DNA of 64,000 nucleotides from JBLHGU01 sp047615875 (GCA_047615875.1 JBLHGU010000001.1:62001-126000), one strand, 5' to 3'; shown: positions 1 to 9,600, counted from the first letter of the stretch. Program-made: numbers and translations. The notes: generated by a model not told the origin, from the letters alone.

Positions 1-2
1 TA

Positions 3-128
3 TTTGCTGGCATCAACCCGGTTACCAGTGGTGTTGAAGCTGGACTGACAACTGAAGGCATGATGATTGAAATTGAAGTGGATGCCTTGATTCATGATAA
101 GGATGGGCATATCGACTATTCACTATAA
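3..128 (+). CDS. C-terminal end of an unknown protein (partial, cut by window start)
   Basis: A reading frame enters from the left edge at position 3 and runs 41 codons to a TAA at 126-128. The tail contains GMMIEIEVDALI, which resembles the last strand of RidA/YjgF enamine deaminases (usually ...VEIEAIA), but it is too short to name. It lies 72 bases upstream of an ABC binding protein on the same strand, so it could be the preceding operon member or the end of an independent gene. Confidence 0.5.
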   Translation, partial: FAGINPVTSGVEAGLTTEGMMIEIEVDALIHDKDGHIDYSL

Positions 129-200
129 CAGTAGTGATTTTTAAGCTAGTTATGGTTTCCGTGCCATGACTTTTGTTTTTAACAACGGAGGAGTCATTAT

Positions 201-1511
201 ATGAAACATGCAAATAGATTGCGCAAAACAGCAATCGCCTCTGCCCTGGCAATGGGTCTAGGATTGTTAGCGCCTGCCCAGGCTGCCGACGAAGTGGTAG
301 TGGGCTACATTGGATCATTCGCTTCTGATAGCGGGCTGAGCACCATTCGCGGTGCTGAAATCGCCATTGAGGAATTGAATGAAAAAGGTGGGTTGAACGG
401 CAAACAAATCAGAATGGTCATGGCCGATACGCGAGAAGATGTTGCGGAAGGTATTAGGGCTTACGAATATTTGAACGACGTTGAAAAGGTCGATTTCATT
501 ATCTCTGGCAGCATCGATGATGTCTCCCTTGGCTGGTTGCCACGTATGGTTGAGTATCGAACACCTACACTGGATACATGGACTTCCTATATCGGCATAA
601 TCGATAAGGTTGTTGAGGATTACGAAAACTACAAAATGTATTTTATGAATGTTGCTAGTGATGAAGCATTGGCGACCCTGTATGTTGACTTCGGTAAAGA
701 TGTACTAGCTAAAGAAATGGGCTACAAAACCACCGTTATCATGCACGAAGATACCGCTTTTGGTGGTGCGATAGCTGGTCTGGTCGAAGCCCTGCTTGCG
801 CCGGATGCGGGAATAGAGATTGTCGATAAGATTATCTATGACCCCAACACGGTAGACTTTGCTCCCTTGTTTAATAAGGCTGTGGCTACCGGTGCAGATT
901 TTATTTATATAGTTTCTTCTGTGAAAAGCCAGGTGCCGGCATCTCAGTATGTAAAACTGCAGGTGCCAATGCCTATGACCGGGGTTAATGTCGCGGCATT
1001 CGGCCAGGACTTCTGGAATGATACCGGTGGCCTGGGTGGTGGTACTTCCACGTTAAGTCCGATTCCTTCAGTAGGTTTCGATATGGACGATCGGTCAGCA
1101 GCGTTCCTCGAGAAATACAAGGCCAAGCATGGTGATAACCGTCCCATCGTTCCCCACTTTAACGGTTTTAACGCTTATTACGGTATCTATGGTGCCTTCG
1201 CTGCAGCAGAACGTGCCGGTGGTTTCGCGCCGTTAGATGACTGGGTACGCGAGATGGAAAATGAAGACCTGAAGATTTACAAAGATGGTGAGCTTTGGCT
1301 TCGATATGGTTTCTGGAAGCCCGGCGAGATTGAGCCTCGTACCAATCGCGAGTATACCCATAATATTAAGTTTGATATTACCGCGCCATTTGATGATGGT
1401 GCACCGGCCATGGTCGTTCTGCAGTGGTATGAAGATGGCACAACGGCTGTTGTTTATCCGCCCAAATATGCCACTGGCAAATTTGAGGAACCTTCCTGGA
1501 TTAAGAAATAG
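201..1511 (+). CDS. ABC transporter periplasmic substrate-binding protein (amide/branched-chain amino acid type)
   Basis: The protein has 436 residues. A Sec signal peptide (basic KHANRLRK, a hydrophobic core, then AQA-AD) predicts cleavage after residue 28. The mature start VVVGYIGSF and the two-lobe periplasmic fold pattern (RGAEIAIEELNEKGGLNGK near residues 50-68) are typical of the Leu/Ile/Val, urea and short-chain-amide binding proteins. The start is supported by an AACGGAGGAG ribosome site. It heads an operon with two permeases, two ATPases, a GntR regulator and a GlxBCD-like set. The ligand cannot be read from the sequence; the downstream amine-glutamate enzymes suggest an amine, amide or amino acid. 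Confidence 0.9.
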   Translation: MKHANRLRKTAIASALAMGLGLLAPAQAADEVVVGYIGSFASDSGLSTIRGAEIAIEELNEKGGLNGKQIRMVMADTREDVAEGIRAYEYLNDVEKVDFIISGSIDDVSLGWLPRMVEYRTPTLDTWTSYIGIIDKVVEDYENYKMYFMNVASDEALATLYVDFGKDVLAKEMGYKTTVIMHEDTAFGGAIAGLVEALLAPDAGIEIVDKIIYDPNTVDFAPLFNKAVATGADFIYIVSSVKSQVPASQYVKLQVPMPMTGVNVAAFGQDFWNDTGGLGGGTSTLSPIPSVGFDMDDRSAAFLEKYKAKHGDNRPIVPHFNGFNAYYGIYGAFAAAERAGGFAPLDDWVREMENEDLKIYKDGELWLRYGFWKPGEIEPRTNREYTHNIKFDITAPFDDGAPAMVVLQWYEDGTTAVVYPPKYATGKFEEPSWIKK

Positions 1512-1577
1512 TAGTTTGTTGATAGGGCATCGTGATCAGCGTATCACGATGCCATTCACAACTGGAATCGAAACTCA

Positions 1578-2429
1578 ATGGCACACATACTGATACAGGG
1601 GCTGTTGTTAAGCGGTTTATACGCTTTACTGGCAGTAGGTTTTACCATGATCTTTAGTGTGGGTCGTGTGCTGAACCTGGCTTACGGTGTTTACATCATG
1701 CTGGGCGGCTATGTTTATTATCATGCTGCTCAGGTTTTGGGCATCCCAAAATTGGCAAGTTTTGTAATAGCAATAATGGCGGGCGCTGTATTTGGCATGC
1801 TGATATATCAGCTACTAGTCAAGCGCTTAAAGGGTGACTCGGTCGCCATCGAAATATCTACCTTGATACTCGCCGTAGTTATGCAGGCGCTAATCATACT
1901 AATTTACTCTCCTTCACCGAAAAGTATGTGGCCGCTAATACCGGGCGTGCTGCGTTTTGAAGGAGTCAGTGTTACCTATAATATTGTTATAGCCGCGATT
2001 ACCAGCTGGGTCGTATTGGGCGGATTGCTGTTATTTATTAGCAAGACACATATCGGTCGTGCAATAAGAGCCGTATCGATGGACCCCAAGGGTGCATTAA
2101 TTTCAGGTATAAGTACCAATCAGGTTAATTTGGTTACCTGGGCCATTTCCGGCGGTCTTGGTGCGTTGGCAGGTGTATTTCTTGCCACCTATACTCAGCT
2201 TGATCCTGGCATGTGGGTCGGACCCTTAATCATTGCTGTAGCCGTAGTGATAGTTGGTGGTATTGGCAGCATTGCTGGCAGTATGGTTGCTGCCCATATT
2301 ATTGGTATGCTGGAAACTATTACCACGACTATGATTGCTGCAGAGTTACGTGGTGTCACCACTATGTTGCTCATAATTATCGTACTGGTAGTCGCCCCCA
2401 AGGGCCTGTTCGGCAAGGCAGAGTTATGA
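1578..2429 (+). CDS. ABC transporter permease, LivH/UrtB family
   Basis: This 283-residue inner-membrane protein has about eight hydrophobic segments. The opening ILIQGLLLSGLYALLAVGFT is the standard N-terminus of LivH-type permeases, and LNLAYGVYIMLGGY follows as expected. It forms one half of the transmembrane channel with the next gene. Its stop overlaps the next ATG (ATGA), so the two are translationally coupled. Length is normal for the family. Confidence 0.92.
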   Translation: MAHILIQGLLLSGLYALLAVGFTMIFSVGRVLNLAYGVYIMLGGYVYYHAAQVLGIPKLASFVIAIMAGAVFGMLIYQLLVKRLKGDSVAIEISTLILAVVMQALIILIYSPSPKSMWPLIPGVLRFEGVSVTYNIVIAAITSWVVLGGLLLFISKTHIGRAIRAVSMDPKGALISGISTNQVNLVTWAISGGLGALAGVFLATYTQLDPGMWVGPLIIAVAVVIVGGIGSIAGSMVAAHIIGMLETITTTMIAAELRGVTTMLLIIIVLVVAPKGLFGKAEL

Positions 2430-3397
2430 GTTGTTGGCGCACCGCTACCGGTAAGGCTTTGATGGGCTGGGGTGCTTTTGCTCTGCTTATGTTGTTGCTA
2501 CCCACTGTCGCCAGTACGGGAACATTGCGGGTTTTTATTTTCGCCCATTTCCTCGCCATGTTCGCTATAAGCTGGGACATTATGTCTGGCAAAACCGGTT
2601 ATATTAGTTTTGGTCATCCTTTTTTAATTGGCATTGGTGGCTATACCACCGCAATGCTGACCTATCATCTGGACTGGCCGATAGCGATCACGATTCCAAT
2701 TGCAGTGCTGGCTACCATGATTGCCGGTACGTTGTTTTTTCTACCAGCGCTACGCACCCGTGGAACCTATTTCGCTTTGGTTACACTGGCCTTTATGGAG
2801 CTTATGTATGGTTTGGTTCAGGTCATTGCTCCAAAGGTGACAGGTGGCACAAGAGGCCTTTCCGGTATTCCAAGTATCGTCACTGGTGCCTTACCCAACT
2901 ATTATTTATCACTGGTTGTTTTGTTGATCCTGGCCTTCGGGTTATGGTTGTTAATTCGTACAAGACTGGGTACCGCATTGAGCGCCATCAGTATGGATGA
3001 AGATGCCATGCGCGCCAGTGGGCTGGATACAACTCGACTAAAATTGTTCGCCTTCATGGTCAGTGCTTTTGTGGCGGGTTTGGCTGGTGCGCTCTATATA
3101 CATTACCTCGGCTCCATAGCACCCCGTAGTTTATTTGATATCAATTTTCTATTCACTATTTTGGTCGCCAGTTTACTAGGTGGTGCTGGAACTATTATCG
3201 GGCCAATAATCGGCGCCTTTTTCCTGACTTTTTTACTGGAATTTCTACGTCCCTATATTCCAGGTACAGAAAGATATCTGATTTATGGTGTAGTAGCTTT
3301 GGTGCTCTATGTTTATCAGCCCAAGGGTATTCTGCATATTTTGCAGACTTTCTATGCCTGGCTTATGCAACGCAAGGCGGCAGGTCGGTCCGGGTGA
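2426..3397 (+). CDS. ABC transporter permease, LivM/UrtC family
   Basis: This is a 323-residue inner-membrane permease. I place the start at the ATG in the ATGA overlap (2426). The same frame is open back to 2213, but that upstream part lies inside livH and encodes a Cys/Tyr/Trp-rich sequence unlike a LivM N-terminus. Landmarks are WDIMSGKTGYISFGHP, RTRGTYFALVTLAF and LGGAGTIIGPIIGA, all usual LivM positions. It pairs with the upstream LivH-type permease. Confidence 0.92.
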   Translation: MSCWRTATGKALMGWGAFALLMLLLPTVASTGTLRVFIFAHFLAMFAISWDIMSGKTGYISFGHPFLIGIGGYTTAMLTYHLDWPIAITIPIAVLATMIAGTLFFLPALRTRGTYFALVTLAFMELMYGLVQVIAPKVTGGTRGLSGIPSIVTGALPNYYLSLVVLLILAFGLWLLIRTRLGTALSAISMDEDAMRASGLDTTRLKLFAFMVSAFVAGLAGALYIHYLGSIAPRSLFDINFLFTILVASLLGGAGTIIGPIIGAFFLTFLLEFLRPYIPGTERYLIYGVVALVLYVYQPKGILHILQTFYAWLMQRKAAGRSG

Positions 3398-4149
3398 CGG
3401 TGCTATTTGAAGCCCGTGATCTGGTCAAATCTTTCGGTGGCCTGTGTGCGACCAATCATGTGTCGTTGCATGTGAATGAAGGGGAAACGTTGGGTATTAT
3501 TGGTCCAAATGGCGCAGGGAAAACGACGTTGTTTAACCTCTTCTCGAACGAAATTACAGCGGATGCCGGTGATGTGATTTTGCAGGGTAAGAGTCTGAAA
3601 AATGTTTCTACGGATAGAAGAGTTCGTGCCGGTTTAGTGAGAACCTATCAAGTGCCCAGGCCTTTTCATGGGCTGACAGTTCGTGAAAATATTCGCATTA
3701 GCATGCTGCCTGACAGTTTGAAGCTATTGTTGAGTGAACCGCCAGATCTGGATCGCGAAACCGAGCTTGCTCGAAGTGTTGGTCTTAGATTGGATCAGCT
3801 CGATGCATTACCTTCAGAGTTAGCTATGGGTGATTTGCGCAAACTAGAACTGGCGAGAACTCTGGCGACCAATCCCAAGCTGATCATGCTCGATGAGGTA
3901 TTTGCCGGACTAACTTACGGCGAAATAGAGCAGATCTCTGAACTGCTGGCGGAACGAAAGAAGTCAGCGGGTATGACCTATATGATTGTTAGCCACGATT
4001 TAAAAGCCCTGGCGCCATTGGTGGATCGTGTAGTTGTCATCAATTTTGGTGAGGTCCTGATCGAAGGCAGTTTTAATGATGTAATCAATAACGCCGACGT
4101 ACAAAGTGCTTATCTTGGTTCGGAATTTGATTTAGAGGCCGCATCCTGA
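3394..4149 (+). CDS. ABC transporter ATPase, LivG/UrtD family
   Basis: This 251-residue cytoplasmic ATPase starts at a GTG that overlaps the upstream TGA by three bases. Walker A is GPNGAGKT near residue 37 and Walker B is LIMLDEVFAGL, with a switch His in IVSHD. The usual LSGGQ signature is replaced by LAMGDLRKLE, a divergence tolerated in LivG-type subunits, where the signature is often degenerate. It energises the importer together with the next gene. Confidence 0.92.
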   Translation: MTVLFEARDLVKSFGGLCATNHVSLHVNEGETLGIIGPNGAGKTTLFNLFSNEITADAGDVILQGKSLKNVSTDRRVRAGLVRTYQVPRPFHGLTVRENIRISMLPDSLKLLLSEPPDLDRETELARSVGLRLDQLDALPSELAMGDLRKLELARTLATNPKLIMLDEVFAGLTYGEIEQISELLAERKKSAGMTYMIVSHDLKALAPLVDRVVVINFGEVLIEGSFNDVINNADVQSAYLGSEFDLEAAS

Positions 4150-4856
4150 TGATCTTGTCGATTCAAGACCTAAAGGTGTACTACGGTAAGGCTCGTTCGT
4201 TGAACGGTGTATCATTACAAATTGAAACAGGACAGGTAATTTCTATAATTGGGCCAGTGGGTGCGGGTAAATCTACCTTGCTGGACGCAATCCTGGGACT
4301 TAATAATTCAACTGGTGTAAGACAGTTTGAAGAGCTCGACCTGTCTAAGTTAACTACAGCCGATATTGTTTCTAAGGGTATTGGCTATGCCCCTGAGCGT
4401 GGGCATTTGTTTACGCAAATGAGCGTTATGGAAAACCTGCTTGTAGGTGCCTATCGCGCCCGTGATCAGATCGAACGTAATCTCGAGTTAGTGTTCGAAT
4501 TATTTCCGGTACTAAAACCCCGTAAGGATCAGGAAACCGGCACTCAAAGTGGCGGTGAACGTCAGATGGTATCTCTGGGCCGTGCACTCATGTCGAACCC
4601 ACGACTTCTGTTGGTCGACGAACCGACAATAGGCTTGTCTCCCAAAGTGTGTCAGGACATTGCCCGAGCATTGAAGCGTTTAAATCAGGAGCATGGCATG
4701 TCGATTCTGATTGCAGAACAAAATGTCAATTTTGCTCTGAGTCTGGCTGAAAAAATTTATTTGTTAGAGTCCGGTGACATTGTCCGTGAAGGCACCCGGG
4801 AAGAATTACAGCAGGACGATACGATTCGCTCTGCGTACTTTGGGGGTAAGTCTTGA
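4149..4856 (+). CDS. ABC transporter ATPase, LivF/UrtE family
   Basis: This is a 235-residue ATPase. Walker A is GPVGAGKS (residues 36-43), the signature is QSGGERQM, Walker B is LLLVDEPTIGLS, and the terminal IAEQNVNFAL element is diagnostic of LivF. The start ATG overlaps the upstream TGA by one base (TGATG), completing a tightly coupled five-gene importer operon. Confidence 0.92.
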   Translation: MILSIQDLKVYYGKARSLNGVSLQIETGQVISIIGPVGAGKSTLLDAILGLNNSTGVRQFEELDLSKLTTADIVSKGIGYAPERGHLFTQMSVMENLLVGAYRARDQIERNLELVFELFPVLKPRKDQETGTQSGGERQMVSLGRALMSNPRLLLVDEPTIGLSPKVCQDIARALKRLNQEHGMSILIAEQNVNFALSLAEKIYLLESGDIVREGTREELQQDDTIRSAYFGGKS

Positions 4857-4892
4857 TGCCCGGTATATTTGTTTTTACGAGTAATTGCGTCA

Positions 4893-5591
4893 ATGTCTAA
4901 TTTCAAAGCTATAGATACCTCGACGCGTTTGGCTGATGAAGTTTATCAGCAAGTCCTCAATGCAATAGCCGCAGGCAATATTGATCCGCATAAGCGTATT
5001 GTCCAGGAATGGTTGGCAGATCAATTACAGGTTAGTCGCACGCCGGTTCGTGAAGCATTGATCCGGTTGGAGAATGAAGGGGTATTGGCTCGAGTTGGTC
5101 GTAGTGGTTATCAAATTCGCTCAATTGATGACGAAGAAGTTCAGCAAATTTACGAGGCCAGAGAAGCTATTGAATGCCATGCGGTTGCCTACCTGACACG
5201 TGCTGGCGATCAGAGAGTAGTAGCTCGATTAAGAAAAGTGATCCAGTCGCTGGATGAAACGTCTAAGCAGAACACCAAAGATTATTTTGATGCCAATCAA
5301 CGTGTTCACCGAGCATTTGTTGTTGAAACTAACAACCCTTTTTTACTGGAGATGTTCGACGCGTTGTGGAATCGCAGTATTTCGTTCTATTTGTTTTCCG
5401 AGATGGTCAACGTTGATTTGCCCGAATCTCTGGATGACCACTTACTTTTATGTGACGCGATTGAAAATGGCGACGATTCAGAAGCGGCCAGGACCATGCG
5501 CGAACATATCTCCCATGGTCTCGACCTGCAGCGTAACGCGATTGCGATAAATAGATCTGTTCGTGATGCGCAACAGATTGGGAGTGTGTAA
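4893..5591 (+). CDS. GntR-family transcriptional regulator, FCD (FadR/VanR-like) subfamily
   Basis: The protein has 232 residues from the ATG at 4893. A TTG at 4869 is an alternative, but it adds only a weak leader. The N-terminal winged helix-turn-helix includes LADQLQVSRTPVREALIRL, and an all-helical FCD ligand domain follows (EAREAIECHAV onward, with histidines expected to hold metal or an acid ligand). It sits between the importer ATPase and the GlxBCD-like genes on the same strand and is probably the local repressor or activator, responding to the imported compound or a carboxylate product. Confidence 0.88.
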   Translation: MSNFKAIDTSTRLADEVYQQVLNAIAAGNIDPHKRIVQEWLADQLQVSRTPVREALIRLENEGVLARVGRSGYQIRSIDDEEVQQIYEAREAIECHAVAYLTRAGDQRVVARLRKVIQSLDETSKQNTKDYFDANQRVHRAFVVETNNPFLLEMFDALWNRSISFYLFSEMVNVDLPESLDDHLLLCDAIENGDDSEAARTMREHISHGLDLQRNAIAINRSVRDAQQIGSV

Positions 5592-5641
5592 ATGTTTATT
5601 TTTAGAATATTGTTTAATGCAAATTTGGAGGGTATAAACCT

Positions 5642-6586
5642 ATGTGTGGCATAGCAGGCAGAATTCTGCGCGAGTATGGCGCAGTTGGTAATGATCTGGT
5701 CGAATTGATGGATGCACAGTCTCACCGAGGTGCTGATTCTACCGGGTTCGCTATTTATACGCCCCCTTGTGAAAGAGGGTACAAGTTAAGACTGATGGGC
5801 TTTTCTCGTAAAAATATTGATAATGATCTGGATGATTTCAGACATATTCTGAAATCCTACGGTTCAGATTTTATCGAGGAGCCGACCGTGAATGATTCTG
5901 AGGCTGCACATTATTCGGTACGCATGTTAATCGACGAGCCTAAAGACCTGAATCGATGGATTCAGGAAGCCGATCTAATCTCAAATCGCATCGAAGTTCA
6001 GTCTCTGGGCAAGTGTCTTGAGATAATTAAAGATACTGGCGATGCCAGCTCAGTTGCTGACAAACATGGAGTGCGAGACATGATGGGCACCCATGGTCTA
6101 GGCCATGCACGTCTGGCTACGGAATCATCTGTCTTACCCAATGCAAGCCATCCGTTCTGGGCACGCCCGTTTCCTGATGTGGCTATTGTGCACAACGGGC
6201 AGATAACCGATTACTTCACGCAACGGGACCGTTTGCAACGCGAAGGTTATCGATTCATGACCGAAAACGACAGCGAACTTATTGCGGTTTGGATTTCTGA
6301 TCAGATGAGTAAAGGTCTAAGCAAGGAAGAGGCTTTGAAAAAGTCTATCGGTGCTATAGACGGAGTGTTCACCTTTATGATTAGCGATGCCAGCACCATC
6401 GGTTTTGCCAAAGATCGTTTCGCTATGAAGCCACTGGTAACCGTTGAAGATTACGGCGAATTAGCTGCTGCAACTGAAGAGCAGGCGGTGCGAAGAGTCG
6501 TGCATGACGAAAGTCATGTAACTAACTATGACGGCCCGTCGCTGACAAATATTTGGGCTGTCGGGCAGCAGCAGGAGGCCGCATGA
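5642..6586 (+). CDS. Class II glutamine amidotransferase, MgsA/GlxB-like (first copy)
   Basis: The protein has 314 residues. It begins MCGIAGR, so removal of Met exposes the catalytic Cys of Ntn-type glutaminases. SHRGADSTGF, GHARLATES and HNGQITDYF carry the Arg and Asn positions of the glutamine site. GlxB/MgsA subunits have this single domain and work with GXGXG and FMN subunits as a split glutamate synthase. In methylotrophs that complex makes N-methylglutamate. GGAGG precedes the ATG by 12 bases. A paralogue occurs at 24752-25690. The substrate of this copy is not established. Confidence 0.88.
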   Translation: MCGIAGRILREYGAVGNDLVELMDAQSHRGADSTGFAIYTPPCERGYKLRLMGFSRKNIDNDLDDFRHILKSYGSDFIEEPTVNDSEAAHYSVRMLIDEPKDLNRWIQEADLISNRIEVQSLGKCLEIIKDTGDASSVADKHGVRDMMGTHGLGHARLATESSVLPNASHPFWARPFPDVAIVHNGQITDYFTQRDRLQREGYRFMTENDSELIAVWISDQMSKGLSKEEALKKSIGAIDGVFTFMISDASTIGFAKDRFAMKPLVTVEDYGELAAATEEQAVRRVVHDESHVTNYDGPSLTNIWAVGQQQEAA

Positions 6587-7275
6587 GTGAAATAATCATT
6601 CACGTTGGAGATCGTTCTATCCGCACAATTAATGAGGATATTCAGGCTGCCGTCGCCGAGGGTAATGAGGTCTGTGTTAAAAACACCTTAGCTCGGCATA
6701 ATCTTGGTGTAGGATTGCCACCCGGTGCGAAGTTGCGCTTCGAGGGTAGTGTTGGATACTACTGCGGGGGACTAAATACCGGGGCTGTTATCGACATTGA
6801 ACGCAACGCTGGTTGGGGCACAGGTGAGGCTATGTCCGACGGTCATATCACCGTAAATGGTTACGCCGGTATGTCTGCAGGGGCGGCCATGCTAGGAGGC
6901 ACCATTCACATCAAAGGAGATTGTGGACCCCGTTGTGGAGTTGCCATGAAAGGTGGCGACATAATCGTAGAGGGAAAGTTAGGTTACCAGTCAGGTTTTA
7001 TGGCCCACGCCGGTCGCATCATTGCCCTTGGCGGTGCCGGTGAGTCCTGTGCCGATGCCCTGTGGGAAGGTGAAGTCTGGGTATTGGGCGATATCGATTC
7101 ACTCGGTGTCGATACGAATGTAGTCGAGCCACAAGCTGATGAAGTGGCTTCCGTTGAACAACTGTTGGCAAATTACGGTCTTGATGACAGCGCACATAAC
7201 TGGCGCAAAATCATTTCCGGTCAACGTCTTTGGTACTTTGAAAGTCGGGATGCAAACGCATGGCTCATGATTTGA
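6583..7275 (+). CDS. GXGXG-domain protein, MgsB/GlxC-like (first copy)
   Basis: This is a 230-residue protein homologous to the C-terminal beta-helix domain of glutamate synthase. Repeated glycine turns are visible (GYCGGLNTGAV-like turns around residue 50, then GGTIHIKGDCGPRCGVAMKG and GYQSGFMAHAG). The domain has a structural role, linking the amidotransferase and FMN subunits. The start is the ATGA overlap with the amidotransferase gene; the frame is open slightly upstream at 6553, inside that gene. It overlaps the next gene by 16 bases. Confidence 0.88.
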   Translation: MSEIIIHVGDRSIRTINEDIQAAVAEGNEVCVKNTLARHNLGVGLPPGAKLRFEGSVGYYCGGLNTGAVIDIERNAGWGTGEAMSDGHITVNGYAGMSAGAAMLGGTIHIKGDCGPRCGVAMKGGDIIVEGKLGYQSGFMAHAGRIIALGGAGESCADALWEGEVWVLGDIDSLGVDTNVVEPQADEVASVEQLLANYGLDDSAHNWRKIISGQRLWYFESRDANAWLMI

Positions 7276-8681
7276 CGAAACCCTATGAATACCCCTTTGA
7301 TATGCCTACTGAAGAGGCTGTCAAATACACTGATGGTGCGATAGAGGGAAGACCTCCTGGCGTACCGTCCTCCTATGATGAAGGTGGCTCAACACGTTGG
7401 ACACCAGATGCTATAGCGGAAGTTCAGGCGCTAGCTCAGTTGGGTCGCTATCAGGTGCGTGGTTACAACACCTTTAATAAACAGATGCCGACCTTTGATG
7501 ACTTAACCTTTGTGCCAGCAACGATGACGCGTCTGCCACTGGAAGGCTATCGAGAAAGTTGTGATACCACGACTATTCTTGGCGGTGGTTCGGGACTGGT
7601 AGAGAAACCAATAGAACTCAAGATTCCGATCTATATTGCATCCATGTCGTTTGGCGCATTATCTGCTAGTGCCAAAGAGGCGTTGGGTCACGGCGCATCT
7701 AAAGTCGGTACGATGACCTGTACCGGTGAAGGTGGCATGCTGGAGGAAGAGCGAGCAGCAAGTCATCGATTGGTTTATCAGATGAGTCCAGCGCGTTATG
7801 GTCTGGATCTTGATCACTTACGCCGTGCCAATGGGCTTGAATTGGTTGTAGGGCAGGGTGCCAAACCGGGTACGGGTGGACTGTTGTTGGGTATGAAGGT
7901 ATCGCCGCGTGTATCGAAGATGCGTACGTTGCCCGAGGGTGTTGATCAGCGTTCGACCATTCGTCACCCTGATTTTCTTGGCGCGGATGACCTTGCGGTA
8001 AAGATTGAAGAATTACGCATTGCAACCAATTACCAGGTACCAATTTTTATCAAGATGGGCGCAACCAGACCGCGTTTCGATGTCGCTATAGCGGCTAAGG
8101 CAGGTGCGGATGTCGTTGTTGTAGATGGTGCAGAAGGCGGTACAGGGGCCTCTCCGGAGATGTTGTTAAATCATACCGGCATTCCAACCATGTCGGCTAT
8201 ACGCGCTGCCAGAGAGTCTCTCGATGAGTGCGGTATGACCGGCAAGGTGACATTGGTAGCATCCGGCGGAATTCGCAGCGGAGTGGATGCAGCGAAATGT
8301 CTGGCACTAGGTGCTGATGCTGTGATGATTGGCAATGGCGCAATGATTGCATTGGGTTGTAACTCACCACGGTATGCTGAAGATTATGCAAAACTTGGCA
8401 CATCGCCCGGTGCTTGTCATCATTGTCATACCGGTTTGTGCCCCGTTGGCGTGGCAACTCAGGATCCTGAACTTGAAAAGCGTATGGATGTATCTGCTGG
8501 AGCGGAACGAGTGGCGCGATATCTGACCGCGATGACTATGGAAATCACTTCACTGGCAAAGGCCTGTGGTAAGTCTACCGTGCATAACCTCGATCCTGAG
8601 GACTTGCGTGCCATGTCGTTTGAAGCGTCTGCCTTTACCGGCGTAAAAATGGCTGGCATAGATAAAGTATTTAGCTGGTAA
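7260..8681 (+). CDS. FMN-binding glutamate synthase-family protein, MgsC/GlxD-like (first copy)
   Basis: This 473-residue TIM-barrel subunit corresponds to the FMN domain of glutamate synthase. Visible elements are YIASMSFGALSASAKEALG, the substrate/FMN loop DGAEGGTGASP, the phosphate-binding SGGIRSG, and a CHHCHTGLCPVG cluster around residues 385-395 whose three Cys fit a [3Fe-4S] ligand set. An N-terminal extension of about 45 residues distinguishes it from the second copy. It closes the importer-regulator-GlxBCD operon. The likely reaction is transfer of an amine to 2-oxoglutarate or glutamate; the specificity is unknown. Confidence 0.88.
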   Translation: MAHDLTKPYEYPFDMPTEEAVKYTDGAIEGRPPGVPSSYDEGGSTRWTPDAIAEVQALAQLGRYQVRGYNTFNKQMPTFDDLTFVPATMTRLPLEGYRESCDTTTILGGGSGLVEKPIELKIPIYIASMSFGALSASAKEALGHGASKVGTMTCTGEGGMLEEERAASHRLVYQMSPARYGLDLDHLRRANGLELVVGQGAKPGTGGLLLGMKVSPRVSKMRTLPEGVDQRSTIRHPDFLGADDLAVKIEELRIATNYQVPIFIKMGATRPRFDVAIAAKAGADVVVVDGAEGGTGASPEMLLNHTGIPTMSAIRAARESLDECGMTGKVTLVASGGIRSGVDAAKCLALGADAVMIGNGAMIALGCNSPRYAEDYAKLGTSPGACHHCHTGLCPVGVATQDPELEKRMDVSAGAERVARYLTAMTMEITSLAKACGKSTVHNLDPEDLRAMSFEASAFTGVKMAGIDKVFSW

Positions 8682-8688
8682 ATGTGCC

Positions 8689-8719
8689 ACATACTGTGCT
8701 CCAGGCGGGTGCAGTATGT
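8689..8719 (+). terminator. Hairpin after the first GlxBCD set, possible weak terminator
   Basis: ACATACTG and CAGTATGT form 8-bp perfect arms around a 15-base loop, 7 bases after the GlxD stop. Only a short ATTTA follows, so it would be a weak or Rho-aided terminator or a 3' end stabiliser. Confidence 0.35.
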
Positions 8720-8739
8720 ATTTACCTATAGCCTGACAA

Positions 8740-9600
8740 ATGCTAACAAATTCCATCTCTGTAGTTGTTCCCACTTTTAATCGCCTGAAATTATTACAGC
8801 GTGCACTGACTTCTATCTTTAGTCAAACTCTGCTGCCTAGCGAGGTGTTGGTGGTGGATGATGGTTCTGACGACGGAACTTCTGACTGGATAAATCAATC
8901 GAATTACGATGTTAGGTTGCTAACTCAGAAAAACCTGGGTGTAAGCGCTGCAAGGAATCTGGGGATTCGTAATGCCAGTAGCAACTGGATTGCGTTGCTG
9001 GACTCCGACGATGAATGGTTGCCAGAAAAACTTACGAAACAGGTAGCCTCGTTATCAGAAAAAAGTGTGCTTTGTCATACCGATGAAATTTGGGTGCGGA
9101 ATAATGTTCAAGTAAACGCTCACAATAAGCATCGCAAAAGGGGCGGGTTTATTTTTCAACATTGTTTGCCACTTTGTGCGATTTCTCCCTCCTCATCCTT
9201 GATTAAGCGCTCTTTGTTTGATGAGGTAGGCTTCTTTGATGAGTCATTGCCCGCTTGTGAAGACTATGATCTCTGGTTAAAAATCTGTTCGCGACATCCT
9301 GTTGATTATATTGATCAGCCACTATTGGTTAAGTATGGTGGTCATGATGATCAGTTATCCAGAAAACACTGGGGTATGGATCGTTTTCGTATTCAAGCTA
9401 TGGAGAATCTGCTAATGACCGCACCGTTGACTGATGAGCAGAAAAATCAAACTCTAATGATGATGCGAAAAAAATTAAATGTCTTTTTAGGCGGTGCGAA
9501 AAAACGTGGTAATAAAGAAGCTGTGGCGAAGTGGACAGTCAAACTTAACTGGGTAGAAGATCAATTGACACATGAGAACGGTGACGGGTTTGAAAACTAA
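8740..9600 (+). CDS. Family 2 glycosyltransferase
   Basis: This is a 286-residue cytoplasmic GT-A enzyme. It begins ISVVVPTFNRLKLLQRAL, has VVDDGSDDGT near residue 38 for the nucleotide, the DxD-type LLDSDDEW near residue 85 for metal and sugar-nucleotide, and CEDYDLWLKI near residue 165 carrying the probable catalytic acid. There is no membrane segment. Donor and acceptor are unknown. It overlaps the next gene by 29 bases, suggesting one transcript through the SDR gene. Confidence 0.88.
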   Translation: MLTNSISVVVPTFNRLKLLQRALTSIFSQTLLPSEVLVVDDGSDDGTSDWINQSNYDVRLLTQKNLGVSAARNLGIRNASSNWIALLDSDDEWLPEKLTKQVASLSEKSVLCHTDEIWVRNNVQVNAHNKHRKRGGFIFQHCLPLCAISPSSSLIKRSLFDEVGFFDESLPACEDYDLWLKICSRHPVDYIDQPLLVKYGGHDDQLSRKHWGMDRFRIQAMENLLMTAPLTDEQKNQTLMMMRKKLNVFLGGAKKRGNKEAVAKWTVKLNWVEDQLTHENGDGFEN

